Positions 7,453 through 16,000 of a stretch of 64,000 nucleotides of DNA are shown one piece after another; positions within the stretch are counted from its first letter, which is position 1, and each line of letters opens with the position of its first letter. A program made the position numbers and the translations under genes. The notes under the pieces were generated by a model. The model did not search any database, was not told where the DNA came from, and saw nothing but the letters and a program-made list of their open reading frames with translations. The stretch covers positions 113,219 to 177,218 of the forward strand of contig CALLQI010000024.1 in the NCBI GenBank assembly GCA_938014885.1, written 5' to 3'. The DNA is from an uncultured bacterium (GTDB taxonomy: Bacteria > Planctomycetota > UBA8742 > UBA2392).

Positions 7453-8967
7453 CTACTTGGAGTCGCCGGGTTTGCGTGGTGCTGGCAGGCGTACACTCTT
7501 GTTGGTGTTCGGCATCTTGACGCCCGGGTTGGTCGGGTTTTGCACCTGCGGCATCTTCACGCTGGTGCCCGGTGAGGCCGGGCTGCCGGGGTTGGTGGGA
7601 CCGCCCGGCCGCGCGGGTGGCACGACGGGCTTCTTGCCGCTGCTGGTGCTTGTGCTGTTGCCGGGGATGGGCTTGCGCACGCTGCTGGTGTTGGCCTTGG
7701 GGCCGGGTACTCGCACGCTTTGGCCGTTGGGGCGCATTCGCACGCTGGTGTTGTTCCCGCCGCTGACCGGGTTGAAGCGCCCGGTCTGGTTGCCCACGGC
7801 GTTCATGCGCTGGGTACTGTGCGGGTTGCCGCCGACCGAGAATAGGAACGGGTTGTTCGGGTCGGCATCAGGCTTGTACTGCAGGTCGGCCGCGCCCTCG
7901 AGCACTTCGGTGATGTCATCGACGACTTCGCGGGCGGTCTGGTAGCGGAAGTCGCGCTCTTTGCTCATCATCTTTTCGATGAAGTAGTGCATGTGCACGC
8001 TGATCTTGCCGCCCTTGAGGCTGTGCTGGTTCAGGCCTTCCATCACCTGCTTGGCCATCACTTCCATGCTGTCTTTGCCCTGGAAGGGCAGCTCGCCGAC
8101 CACCATGTGGTAAAGCGTCGCGCCCAGGCTGTAGATGTCGGCGCGGATGTCGAGGTCGGCCTGGCCCTTGGCCTGCTCAGGGCTGATGTATTGCACGGTG
8201 CCGCAGGTTTCGTCTTCGTACTGGCCCGCGAGGTCTTTGCGAATCGGTGTCGCGAAACCCAGGTCCACCAGCAGCACGCGGCCGTCCTTGGCCCACATGA
8301 TGTTGTCGGGCTTCACGTCGCGGTGCACGACGCCGTTTTCCTGCATGTAGGCCAAACCGCGCGCGGCCTCCGTGATGACGTAGATGGCCTTTTGTTCGTC
8401 GAAGGGGCCGTCTTTATCGAGCAGGTCCTGGATGCTGGGGCCGTCGATGTACTCCATGCTCATGAAGAACAGCGGGTCTTCTTTGCCGGCCTTGCCGTAC
8501 TCGTAGCCCTTGGCGATGTTTTCGCAGTCGAACTCTTTGAGCAGGCGGCCTTCGCGGATGAAGCGCTGGACGAACTTTTCGTTTTTCGTGTGCTTGGGGA
8601 ACAGCACTTTCAGCGCGCACTTGCGGTGCGTTTCGCGGTGCGTGGCCAGGAACACCGTGGCCATGCCGCCCTGCCCGATTTCTTTGTGAATCTCGAAGAT
8701 CGGGATGCGCGACGCCATCTGGATCGTGACGTGGTCGCCGACGCCCGGGATGTCCACGGCACCGCCGGTCAGGCCCGCCGCTTGCTCGGGCGTGAGGTAC
8801 TTCTTCTTGATGGCGATCTGGACCAGCGGCAGGTCAAGGTTCTTCTGCTGCTTGAGGGCGTTCTGCAGGTCCATGCATTCCTGGACCTGCTCTTTCTGGA
8901 GCAGGCCCTGCTTGACGGCCAAGGCCATCAGAATCATTTCCTGCTTGTTATCCATCGCGCCCTGCAT
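7453..8967 (-). CDS. Serine/threonine protein kinase with SVRxP-repeat tail
   Basis: A Hanks-type kinase of 504 residues. Residues 1-75 form a helical leader ending TPEQAAGLTGG. The kinase domain (about 87-370) shows the loop GQGGMATVFLA, ALKVLF, the catalytic loop HRDVKPDN near 213, DLG in place of DFG, GTVQYISPEQ and DIYSLGATLYHM, so it should be active. From about 385 the tail is disordered and Pro/Ser/Asn-rich. It repeats S/G-V-R/K-x-P units (TSVRMRP, QSVRVPG, SSVRKPIP, TSVKMP, GVKMP, KSVRLP), possible autophosphorylation or docking sites. There is no transmembrane segment. ATGs at 8967 and 8955 are both possible starts. The gene at 8990-9349 lies just upstream and is probably cotranscribed. 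Confidence 0.92.
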   Translation of the reverse strand: MQGAMDNKQEMILMALAVKQGLLQKEQVQECMDLQNALKQQKNLDLPLVQIAIKKKYLTPEQAAGLTGGAVDIPGVGDHVTIQMASRIPIFEIHKEIGQGGMATVFLATHRETHRKCALKVLFPKHTKNEKFVQRFIREGRLLKEFDCENIAKGYEYGKAGKEDPLFFMSMEYIDGPSIQDLLDKDGPFDEQKAIYVITEAARGLAYMQENGVVHRDVKPDNIMWAKDGRVLLVDLGFATPIRKDLAGQYEDETCGTVQYISPEQAKGQADLDIRADIYSLGATLYHMVVGELPFQGKDSMEVMAKQVMEGLNQHSLKGGKISVHMHYFIEKMMSKERDFRYQTAREVVDDITEVLEGAADLQYKPDADPNNPFLFSVGGNPHSTQRMNAVGNQTGRFNPVSGGNNTSVRMRPNGQSVRVPGPKANTSSVRKPIPGNSTSTSSGKKPVVPPARPGGPTNPGSPASPGTSVKMPQVQNPTNPGVKMPNTNKSVRLPAPRKPGDSK

Positions 8968-8989
8968 GCCCCTGGTTCACGGTAAGGGT

Positions 8990-9349
8990 TCAGTCGTCGC
9001 CCTGCGCAGATTCATCGGCTTCATCGGCGTCGTCTTCGTCGATCAGGATCTCGTCGCACATCTTGTGCACGCCGTTGATGACGAGGACGGTGATCAGCCC
9101 GCGGTCGTTCTTGGGGAACTCGTCGATGCTGTCCTTGATGCGCATCAGCCGGTCGCGGATCTCGGACTCAAGCGCATCGATGTTACGGGATTGCTCGGGG
9201 TGGCGCATCTTGATCTGGCGCACGCGGTCAAAGATCCGCGTGACCATGCCAGGGGTCAGTTCGTTGGTTGGTGTGTTGCCGGCCTGCACTGCGTCAGCCT
9301 TCTTGCCGGACCCGCTGTGGCCGGCGTTATTGCGCGACTTCGAACCCAT
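8990..9349 (-). CDS. Hypothetical 119-residue acidic-tailed protein
   Basis: I start it at the ATG at 9349 (MGSKSRNNAGHSG) rather than the longer reading to 9406, because the extra leader is not protein-like and would cover the promoter. The core (residues 30-100) is helical and charged: VTRIFDRVRQIKMRHPEQ, ALESEIRDRLMRIKDSI, then a hydrophobic strand LITVLVINGVHKM. The tail is very acidic (EILIDEDDADEADES). It is not recognised. It lies 22 bp upstream of the Ser/Thr kinase, so it may be a cotranscribed partner or substrate. Confidence 0.7.
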   Translation of the reverse strand: MGSKSRNNAGHSGSGKKADAVQAGNTPTNELTPGMVTRIFDRVRQIKMRHPEQSRNIDALESEIRDRLMRIKDSIDEFPKNDRGLITVLVINGVHKMCDEILIDEDDADEADESAQGDD

Positions 9350-9371
9350 CCTGCGCCCCCGGGAAAGCAAC

Positions 9372-9377
9372 ATTGTA
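9372..9377 (-). promoter_or_regulatory. Possible -10 element for the 9349 gene
   Basis: The hexamer reads TACAAT on the minus strand, one mismatch from TATAAT. The -35 region 17 bp upstream (CGCACA) is poor. It stands 23 bp ahead of the ATG at 9349. Confidence 0.4.
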
Positions 9378-9435
9378 GCGCACGTAGTTACTTTTGTGCG
9401 AACCAAAACTGTGCTAGGTTAATGGCGGCTTAGCG

Positions 9436-9441
9436 TACAAT
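9436..9441 (+). promoter_or_regulatory. Possible -10 element for the cytochrome gene
   Basis: TACAAT lies 45 bp upstream of the cytochrome ATG at 9486. No clear -35 is visible. With the minus-strand hexamer at 9372 it makes this gap a divergent promoter region. Confidence 0.4.
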
Positions 9442-9485
9442 GCGCGCTGCATTACACCAGCGGGGCCGGAACGCGGAGAGCATAG

Positions 9486-10046
9486 ATGAAGAAGCTTGTC
9501 GGCATGATGTTCGTGATGGCAGCCGCCTGCCTGTCGCTGGCAGTGGCGCTGGGGGATTCCGCGGCCCAGGGCACGACGAAAAAGCCCGCAGCTGACCCCA
9601 AGAAGGAAACACCCAAGCCCGAAGAGAAGAAGGACCCGGCCGCCGACAAAGATGCAGAAAAGAAGGACGAAAAGAAGGAAGACCCGCCGCTGACCAAGGC
9701 CGAATTCGACACGCTGATGGAAGAGATGAAGACGGCCTGGAACAAGCTCAAGCTCAACGCCAAAAAGAAGATGGGCGACAAGGCCGCCGAAAACGCCGAC
9801 GAAATCGTCAAGACGGCCGAAAAACTGCACCGCTACGACGGCGAAGTGCTCAAGGGCGACAACAAAGGCAAGAAGGCCCGCGAGCAAAAGGACTGGCAGG
9901 ACTGGGCCGCAGCCCTGAAGAAGCACGCCGAAGAGTTCGCCAAGCACGCCCGCAAAAGCGAATGGGACAAGGCCGACAAATCCCGCGACGCCATCAACAC
10001 CACCTGCGGCGACTGCCACGACGTCTACGAACCCGAAGAAGAGTAA
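9486..10046 (+). CDS. Secreted c-type cytochrome, cytochrome c-prime-like
   Basis: The 186-residue protein has a signal peptide (MKKLVGMMFVMAAACLSLAVAL) and a long Lys/Glu/Pro-rich low-complexity linker (residues 30-68). A helical domain follows and ends with a single heme-binding CGDCH motif near residue 177. A C-terminal CxxCH at the end of a four-helix domain is the layout of cytochrome c-prime and related monoheme proteins. It should be periplasmic, in electron transfer or gas/redox sensing. A strong terminator hairpin follows at 10068. Confidence 0.8.
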   Translation: MKKLVGMMFVMAAACLSLAVALGDSAAQGTTKKPAADPKKETPKPEEKKDPAADKDAEKKDEKKEDPPLTKAEFDTLMEEMKTAWNKLKLNAKKKMGDKAAENADEIVKTAEKLHRYDGEVLKGDNKGKKAREQKDWQDWAAALKKHAEEFAKHARKSEWDKADKSRDAINTTCGDCHDVYEPEEE

Positions 10047-10067
10047 CGCGGCACGTACGCAGCAACT

Positions 10068-10102
10068 CGCGCCGCGCCAAAAGCGCGGCGCGCATCATTT
10101 TT
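10068..10102 (+). terminator. Intrinsic terminator after the cytochrome gene
   Basis: A 10-bp GC-only stem (10068-10077 with 10083-10092) closes a CAAAA loop and is followed by CATCATTTTT. It begins 21 bp after the cytochrome stop. Confidence 0.8.
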
Positions 10103-10159
10103 CAGTGCATGACCACGATGCGATGCGATCAACGGCCACAACATCGGCGAACGTGCCGC

Positions 10160-10345
10160 TGCGGCCTGAAAGGCCGATTCAGTCAGCCCAAGGCGAAGCC
10201 TTGGGTTTTTGGTCGCGATTGTCACCCCGGCCCTGAAGGGGCCGTTCACCCTGACCGCTGAACCGGCCCTTCAGGCCGGGACTGTCTGGGGTTGGATTCC
10301 CGGGCCCTCGGCCCGGGCTGAAGGAACGGCCCCTTCAGGGCCGCC
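10160..10345. repeat. Cluster of short GGCC...GAA...GGCC palindromes
   Basis: The gap 10103-10487 has no gene. It contains a run of small hairpins with GAA or TTC centres: GGCCTGAAAGGCC near 10164, CCCAAGGCGAAGCCTTGGG at 10187-10205 followed by five T (terminator-like), GGCCCTGAAGGGGCC near 10230, GGCCCTTCAGGCC near 10264 and GGCCCCTTCAGGGCC near 10328. The same palindromes recur near 40590-40680. Confidence 0.75.
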
Positions 10346-10487
10346 CGCCAGGTGGGCCTCCGCATCAAGCAGCAGCGCGAGGCGTGCGTCGCGAGCGCTT
10401 CATGAAAGTCCTTGCCGGCTTCAAAGCCGTTGAGGACTCGCAAAGCATCTGGACCAGTTTCCGGGGGGACCAGTCGCCGGAAACTTC

Positions 10488-11738
10488 TCAGGGGTTGAAC
10501 TGCACTGAGCGCCAGACGTCTTCGGCCCACTTTCGTTGGTCGGGATGGTCGAAAGTCACCGTCACGTACGCTATGCGCCCAGGAACGGCGATCTCCCCGG
10601 ACAGCAGGTAGTAGGCCTCCGCTCCTTCCTCCCCGGGCTTGAACTCGACCGTTGCGTTGCGGACAGTGTTCCCGGAGTCCTCTAGCAGGGAATCGGTACG
10701 ATGCTGACGAGCCTTGGCAAACGAGTCGGTGTGAATCGGTGCCCGTAATGCCGAGAACCAGATTACTCGCGTTTCGTCCCATGCATGCCAAGTGGTGTCA
10801 TCATCGGTGTGTTCCGTCGCGAATCCTCCGGGGACGATCAACGACCAACCCCGAAACGGCCAGGCTGTCAGGTCGGTACGCCTGTATCCGAGCAACGGAC
10901 CGTGGGCGGAGAGGGCGGCCCGTTGAATTGTTCTCTCGAGTGGAGACTGGCGCTCCAGATACTCAAGAACCTCCAACCACTCACGCCAAGGGTATGAAAG
11001 TGTCTGGTCCTGCTTATACGCGTGCTCCAATAGGTCTGCGACTTCTTGCAAGCACGCTTTTTCATCGTCGCGCCAAGGTTTGCGCCACTTGACCTCGCAC
11101 CACATAAGGGTCAAAGCCTGTCTCAACATCTTTGATGCGATGGGCCCGGAGTCTGGCCACGGCCAAAAGTCGGCTGCCAGCACGGGGTTTCGTGCACCTG
11201 CCTCCGCCCACTCACGCGTCCGTGGGCCCAACTGTGTCAGTACCTCCGAGTCACCGCGAAAGCCACAGTCCAGCGGCATGCAGAGCAAATGTGTTCCGGG
11301 CGCACGGGCGATGCGGTGCAGAACTGCCCCTAGCCACTCCAGCATGGCTTTCTTGAGGTGCTGTTCGTCTTGCGTGTCGAAGTACCCGGTTTCGTCGCCA
11401 AAGTCGTCGTCTTGGCTTGGAACTCGCCACTTGTAGCCGAGCTCGACTCCCATGGCCCGAACAAGATTGCAGAGATTGGCGTGATAGCCTGGCCCGACTG
11501 ACGATGTGCTTGCCGAAATCGCGACATCGCCGCTCGGGTCGGGTGAGAACTCGACGCACTCAGCACCGGGGAATAGTGAGAGATAGCCGATAGGCGATCC
11601 GCTGCTGTCGATTAGTGTCTTCCAACTCCTGAATTCGTGGGCCGCGTGCTTGCGGAACCAAGCTTCAACAGCACTCAGGACCTCCTCAAATCTGGTCGAT
11701 CGAGGCGGTGAACCGAGTAGATATAGACCAAGTGCCAT
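10488..11738 (-). CDS. Hypothetical 416-residue protein, atypical composition
   Basis: I recognise no family. It has no signal peptide or membrane segment and is rich in Trp. Features include YFDTQDEQHLKKAMLEW, MWCEVKWRKPWRDDEKA and a C-terminal alpha/beta region that ends in an amphipathic helix (DHPDQRKWAEDVWRSVQF). Third codon positions are visibly less GC-biased than in neighbouring genes, with more AGT, ATT and TTG codons, suggesting recent acquisition. It stands alone between a palindrome cluster and a repeat-bearing gap. The overall look resembles orphan immunity or effector-type proteins, but that is speculation. Confidence 0.7.
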   Translation of the reverse strand: MALGLYLLGSPPRSTRFEEVLSAVEAWFRKHAAHEFRSWKTLIDSSGSPIGYLSLFPGAECVEFSPDPSGDVAISASTSSVGPGYHANLCNLVRAMGVELGYKWRVPSQDDDFGDETGYFDTQDEQHLKKAMLEWLGAVLHRIARAPGTHLLCMPLDCGFRGDSEVLTQLGPRTREWAEAGARNPVLAADFWPWPDSGPIASKMLRQALTLMWCEVKWRKPWRDDEKACLQEVADLLEHAYKQDQTLSYPWREWLEVLEYLERQSPLERTIQRAALSAHGPLLGYRRTDLTAWPFRGWSLIVPGGFATEHTDDDTTWHAWDETRVIWFSALRAPIHTDSFAKARQHRTDSLLEDSGNTVRNATVEFKPGEEGAEAYYLLSGEIAVPGRIAYVTVTFDHPDQRKWAEDVWRSVQFNP

Positions 11739-12049
11739 GTACTAGCCGTCCTTCCCGGCCTCTTCCCTAGCGCCGGAACCAGGTGTGCAGGTGGTGCAAG
11801 GCGCCGGGCGCTGCATCTGAACCGTCGGCAGACCTGCGGTGCCGGACCAATCTGTGTACACACAAAGTCAAGAAGGCACCAAGCAGGGTAGATGCATCCG
11901 TGGCAGCTTTCGCTAACCGCTTTCCTTGGTGTCTTTGTGTCTTCGTGTGAAAGCTGTCGTACTGGGTGCTTCGGTTCAGGACTAATTCAAACAGCCGCAG
12001 TTACTGTGAACCCTCGACTGCAGACCCCTACTGGCCCAGTCCGGCCACT
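11739..12049. repeat. Gap with small CACAAAG / CTTTGTG inverted arms
   Basis: No gene is seen here. The arms CACAAAGTCAAGAAGGCACC (near 11859) and CTTGGTGTCTTTGTGTC (near 11924) face each other. They belong to the same word family as the larger intergenic elements of this window. Confidence 0.55.
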
Positions 12050-12889
12050 CTAGCCGTACTGGTAGTAGTACTCTTCTTCGGCTGACTCGTTTCCTGCGGC
12101 CAGTTCCTGCCATGATTCGTCTATCTTCAGCAGCGTCACGAACTGTTCGAAGTGTGGCCGGTCTCGAAACGTGATCTTCTCGGTTACGCGGCCGGCGGGC
12201 ACGTCGCTGGCCCACAGTTCGATGGCCAGAAAGTCGAATCCCTTGCGCCGGAACCAGGTGTGCAGCGCGTGCAACTGCCGGAATTTGGCGTGGGTCGCGT
12301 CGCAGCCGCAATCGTGCCTGCGCAACAACACATAGCCGCCCGATGCCAGCACCTGCGGCTGGCCCTGCTGCAACACCTGCATTTTGCTGGCCCGTGACGG
12401 CGCGCGCGGGGTGTGCTTTGCCAGGTCCACGGCCGCAATGGGCGAAAGTTTGTCGGCGGCAAGTTCAAACGACTTCACGCGGCCGCGCTCGTAAATGTCA
12501 AAGCGACCCTTGCCGTGCGGCACAAAGGGCGGCACGAATGACAGCAGGCCGGGCAGGTAGGTGCCGTCGGGTTCACTGCTCAGCACGCGGTCGCGCATGA
12601 GTTCGCCCACGCCATAAAACTCAAGATAGCTGCGCACCAGCGGCGGCGGGTCGCACAGCAGCACGCGGCTGCCGCGCGATTCCACTTTCTTGACCAGGTC
12701 GATCAGCGTCACGACCGTGCTGGCATCCATGCTTTCCACCTGGTGCAGGTGCAGGATGCGGTCGCCGGGAATGTTCGGAAGCTCGGCCCGTTCAATGGCC
12801 CTGGTCAGGTCCGCGATGGTGGTCGCGTTCATCTGCGCTGGTGCCGTGAAGACCACGGCCTGGAAGTCACTCGGGATCACAATGCTCAT
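12050..12889 (-). CDS. STAS-domain protein with C-terminal extension
   Basis: A 279-residue protein with ATG at 12889 preceded by GAGGT. Residues about 1-110 have the STAS fold pattern of anti-sigma-factor antagonists: ATTIADLTRAIERA, GDRILHLHQVESMDAST (the MDAST stretch sits where SpoIIAA carries its phosphorylated Ser), TLIDLVKKVESRGSRVLLC, then YLEFYGVGELM. The C-terminal 150 residues are unrecognised and contain RRHDCGCDATHAKF and an acidic/Tyr-rich end (EEEYYYQY). It is divergent from the giant kinase at 13018, which could phosphorylate a STAS protein; that link is inference. Confidence 0.75.
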   Translation of the reverse strand: MSIVIPSDFQAVVFTAPAQMNATTIADLTRAIERAELPNIPGDRILHLHQVESMDASTVVTLIDLVKKVESRGSRVLLCDPPPLVRSYLEFYGVGELMRDRVLSSEPDGTYLPGLLSFVPPFVPHGKGRFDIYERGRVKSFELAADKLSPIAAVDLAKHTPRAPSRASKMQVLQQGQPQVLASGGYVLLRRHDCGCDATHAKFRQLHALHTWFRRKGFDFLAIELWASDVPAGRVTEKITFRDRPHFEQFVTLLKIDESWQELAAGNESAEEEYYYQYG

Positions 12890-12982
12890 GGGGACCTCGG
12901 TTGGTTTGCGCGCGACACAGGCTAGTTCGGCCGCGGCGTTTGCAAAGTCGGGCTGCGATGGGCAAGGCTTTGGCGCAGCATG

Positions 12983-13011
12983 CTGACACCGGGGCACACG
13001 TTCACTAAAAC
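12983..13011 (+). promoter_or_regulatory. Sigma-70-type promoter giving a probable leaderless mRNA
   Basis: CTGACA (12983-12988), a 17-bp spacer and TAAAAC (13006-13011) precede the ATG at 13018 by six bases. The predicted transcription start coincides with the A of the ATG, and no Shine-Dalgarno sequence is present. Confidence 0.5.
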
Positions 13012-13017
13012 AGTGCC

Positions 13018-16000
13018 ATGGCGGAAGTCAGCAAAAGTCTGATCGCGGCGGTGCTGGCGGTGCGTGGCGGGCGCATCACGCCGCAGCGCGCCGTTGAGAT
13101 CGTTGAGTCCGCACCCTCTGAGCGCGACGCGCTGGTTTCCGTACAGGCCGAGTCCGCGGCCGCACAAACCGGTACTGTGGCGATCAGCGCCACGCTGGTT
13201 GAGAAAGTCGCCAAGCGGCTGGCCGACGGCGAATCGCTGGACGGTCTGGGGCTTGATGCAGAGACCGCGGCCGTGCTGCGCTCACTGGCGGAGCACCCGG
13301 CGCACACGATTCGCGACACGCTGCTTTCACTGGCGCCGACGCGGGCTTACGTCCACGACAGCGACGACGGCGGGCTGATCGACGCCGCCGACTCGGAGCA
13401 GCCGACGCAGAAGCCCGTCAACAAGCCCACCAACCGCAAACATTCAACTGAGCTGATGTACGCGGCCTCGCGCGAAGAGCGCTACCGCGTGCAGCGCGAA
13501 CACGCGCGTGGCGGCATGGGGCGCATTTTGCTTGCGCGCGATCATGTGGTAGGCCGCGACGTGGCGCTGAAAGAATTGCTGCCGACGCGCCAGGCTGGCG
13601 GCAGTACGCCCCACGGCACCGAAGAATCGCGCGGCATGACTGAGCGGTTCTTGCGCGAAGCCAAGATCACGGGCCAGCTTGAGCACCCGAACATCGTGCC
13701 GGTCTATGAGATTGGCAAAGATGAAGAAGGCGCGCTGTACTACACGATGCGCTTCGTGCGCGGCGACACGCTGGCCGCGCGCCTGAACGCAATCTCGCGC
13801 GACGTGGACCTGTCACCCAAAGGCAAGCTGGCCGCGCGCCTGAAGCTGCTGGACAGCTTCGTGGACGTCTGCAACGCCATCGCCTACGCGCACAGCAAGG
13901 GCATCATCCACCGCGACCTCAAGCCCGAAAACATCATGCTGGGCGAGTACGGTGAAACTGTGCTGCTGGATTGGGGCCTTGCCCGCGTGCGCGGCATGGA
14001 AGACACCGTGGGCCCGCAGCTTGTGGCCACAAGCCGCTACATGAGCCAGAGCGTGCTGGAAGGCGAAAGCGCCAACCTGACCATGGACGGCAGCATCGTC
14101 GGCACCCCGGCCTACATGGCGCCTGAGCAAGCCCGCGGTGACCTCGACGACATCGACGAGCAAACCGACGTCTACGCGCTGGGCGCCGTGCTTTACCAGA
14201 TCTTGTGCGGCAAGGCCCCCTTCGAAGGCCCGATGCCCGCGCTGATCATCCAGCAGGTGCTGAACGCCGAGCCGCTGCGCCTGAGCGCCATCGTGCCCGA
14301 AGTACCGCCGGAGCTTGAGGCGCTGGTCGAGCGCGCGATGGCCAAAGACAAGTCGCGCCGCCTGAAATCAGCCCGCGACTTCGCCGAGGAAATCAAGGCA
14401 TTCCGCGACGGCCGCACGCTCGAAAGCTACCAGTACACGGTGCGCGAGCTGATCGCGCGCTGGATGCAGCGGCACCGCACCATGGTGCTGGTGGGCATGG
14501 CGGTGTTTTACGGCATTGTCGCGTTTGCTGTCTTCCATTACGTGCAACTTCGCAACGAGAAAGTTGAAGTCGAGCTGCAGCGCGCCCAAGCCGACATCGC
14601 CAAGCGCGAAGCCGAAGTGCTGTTCAAGCAATCCACCGAGGCCGAGCAAGTCGCCCGCGAACAGCGCGACCGCGCCCAAAAAGGTGAGGCCGCAGCCAGG
14701 GAAAGCCAGCAGCAGGCCGACGCCGCCACACGCGAGGCCCGCGAAGAGGCCGAAGCAAAACAGCGCGCGCTGGATGCGTGGCAGGGCACGCTGGGCGATG
14801 CCTACGCCATGCGCATGCGACTGGCAATGCAAGAGCGCGACTCGAATGCCGCGCTGGCGTTCTCAGCCGCGTCGCTGGAGGGTGCCGACAACCCTGAGGC
14901 GCGCGGCGGGCTGCTTTCGGTCGGTGATGCGCATCCGCTGCTGTGGCACCTGCGGCCCGATCTGCGCCAGTTGCAAGAGCTGTATCAGTTCTTCCCGGTC
15001 GTCTACAGCCCTGACGGCTCGCTGCTGTGCAGCGGCATGAAAGACGGCCGCATCTGGATGTGGGACGCCGCCACCGGCGAGTCATTGCCCGCGCTGGCGT
15101 TTTCAGAGCGCGAAGTGTTTGCGCTGGCCTTTGACCCCGGCGGACGCTGGCTGGTCGCCGGCGGCGAAGCCGGATTGCTCAAGGCCTGGCCCGTGGATCC
15201 TGACACGCGCAGGCCGCTTCCTGACAAGGGATTCGTGCTGCGTGAAAAGGGCAATCGCATACTTGGCGCCTCCTTCAGCCCCGATGGCAGCACGCTGGCG
15301 ATCTGCAGCGACCAGCTTGAGCTGTACGATGTAGGCGCAGCCAAGTTTCTGGGCCGCTTCACGGGCGGCAACAATCACTGGGCTTCATTCCCTGCCTGGT
15401 CGCCTGACGGCCGCACGATTGTGACCAGCTCAATCCTGCCGCAGGATTTCTTCCTGCGTGTCTGGGACGTTGAAACGCTGAGCCTGAAGCGCGCGCTGCT
15501 GGACACCGCCGGCCTGAACGAGATGTTCGTGTTCGCGTCGCCCTGCGGCCGTTACATCGCCTCCAGCACCATGCAGGGTCACGTGCTGATCCGCGATGCG
15601 CAAAGCCTGGCGATCATTCGCCAGATGACCGACCACACCAGCGCGGTGTTCGGTTGCGCGTTTGCGCCCGATGGTTCACGGCTGCTCAGTTGCTCGGCCG
15701 ACGGCACGGTGCGCGTCTGGAACACCGACAACGGCGAGTGTTTGCAGGTGTTCTCTGGCTTCCCGATCTGGAACGCGTCGTGTGCCTTTGCGCCGGATGG
15801 CAGTGCGCTTGCGGTGCGCGACACCTGGGGCGACGTGCGCGTGTGGGGCACGCCCAGCCCTGACGTGAAAATCATCGGCGGCCACACCGGCGACGTCGTG
15901 GACGTCACACTGGCGCAGCAGGGCAAGTACATCGTGTCGGCGGGCTGGGACGGCAAGGTGATTGTTCGCGACGCCCAGACCCACGCCACGGTGCGCGAAT

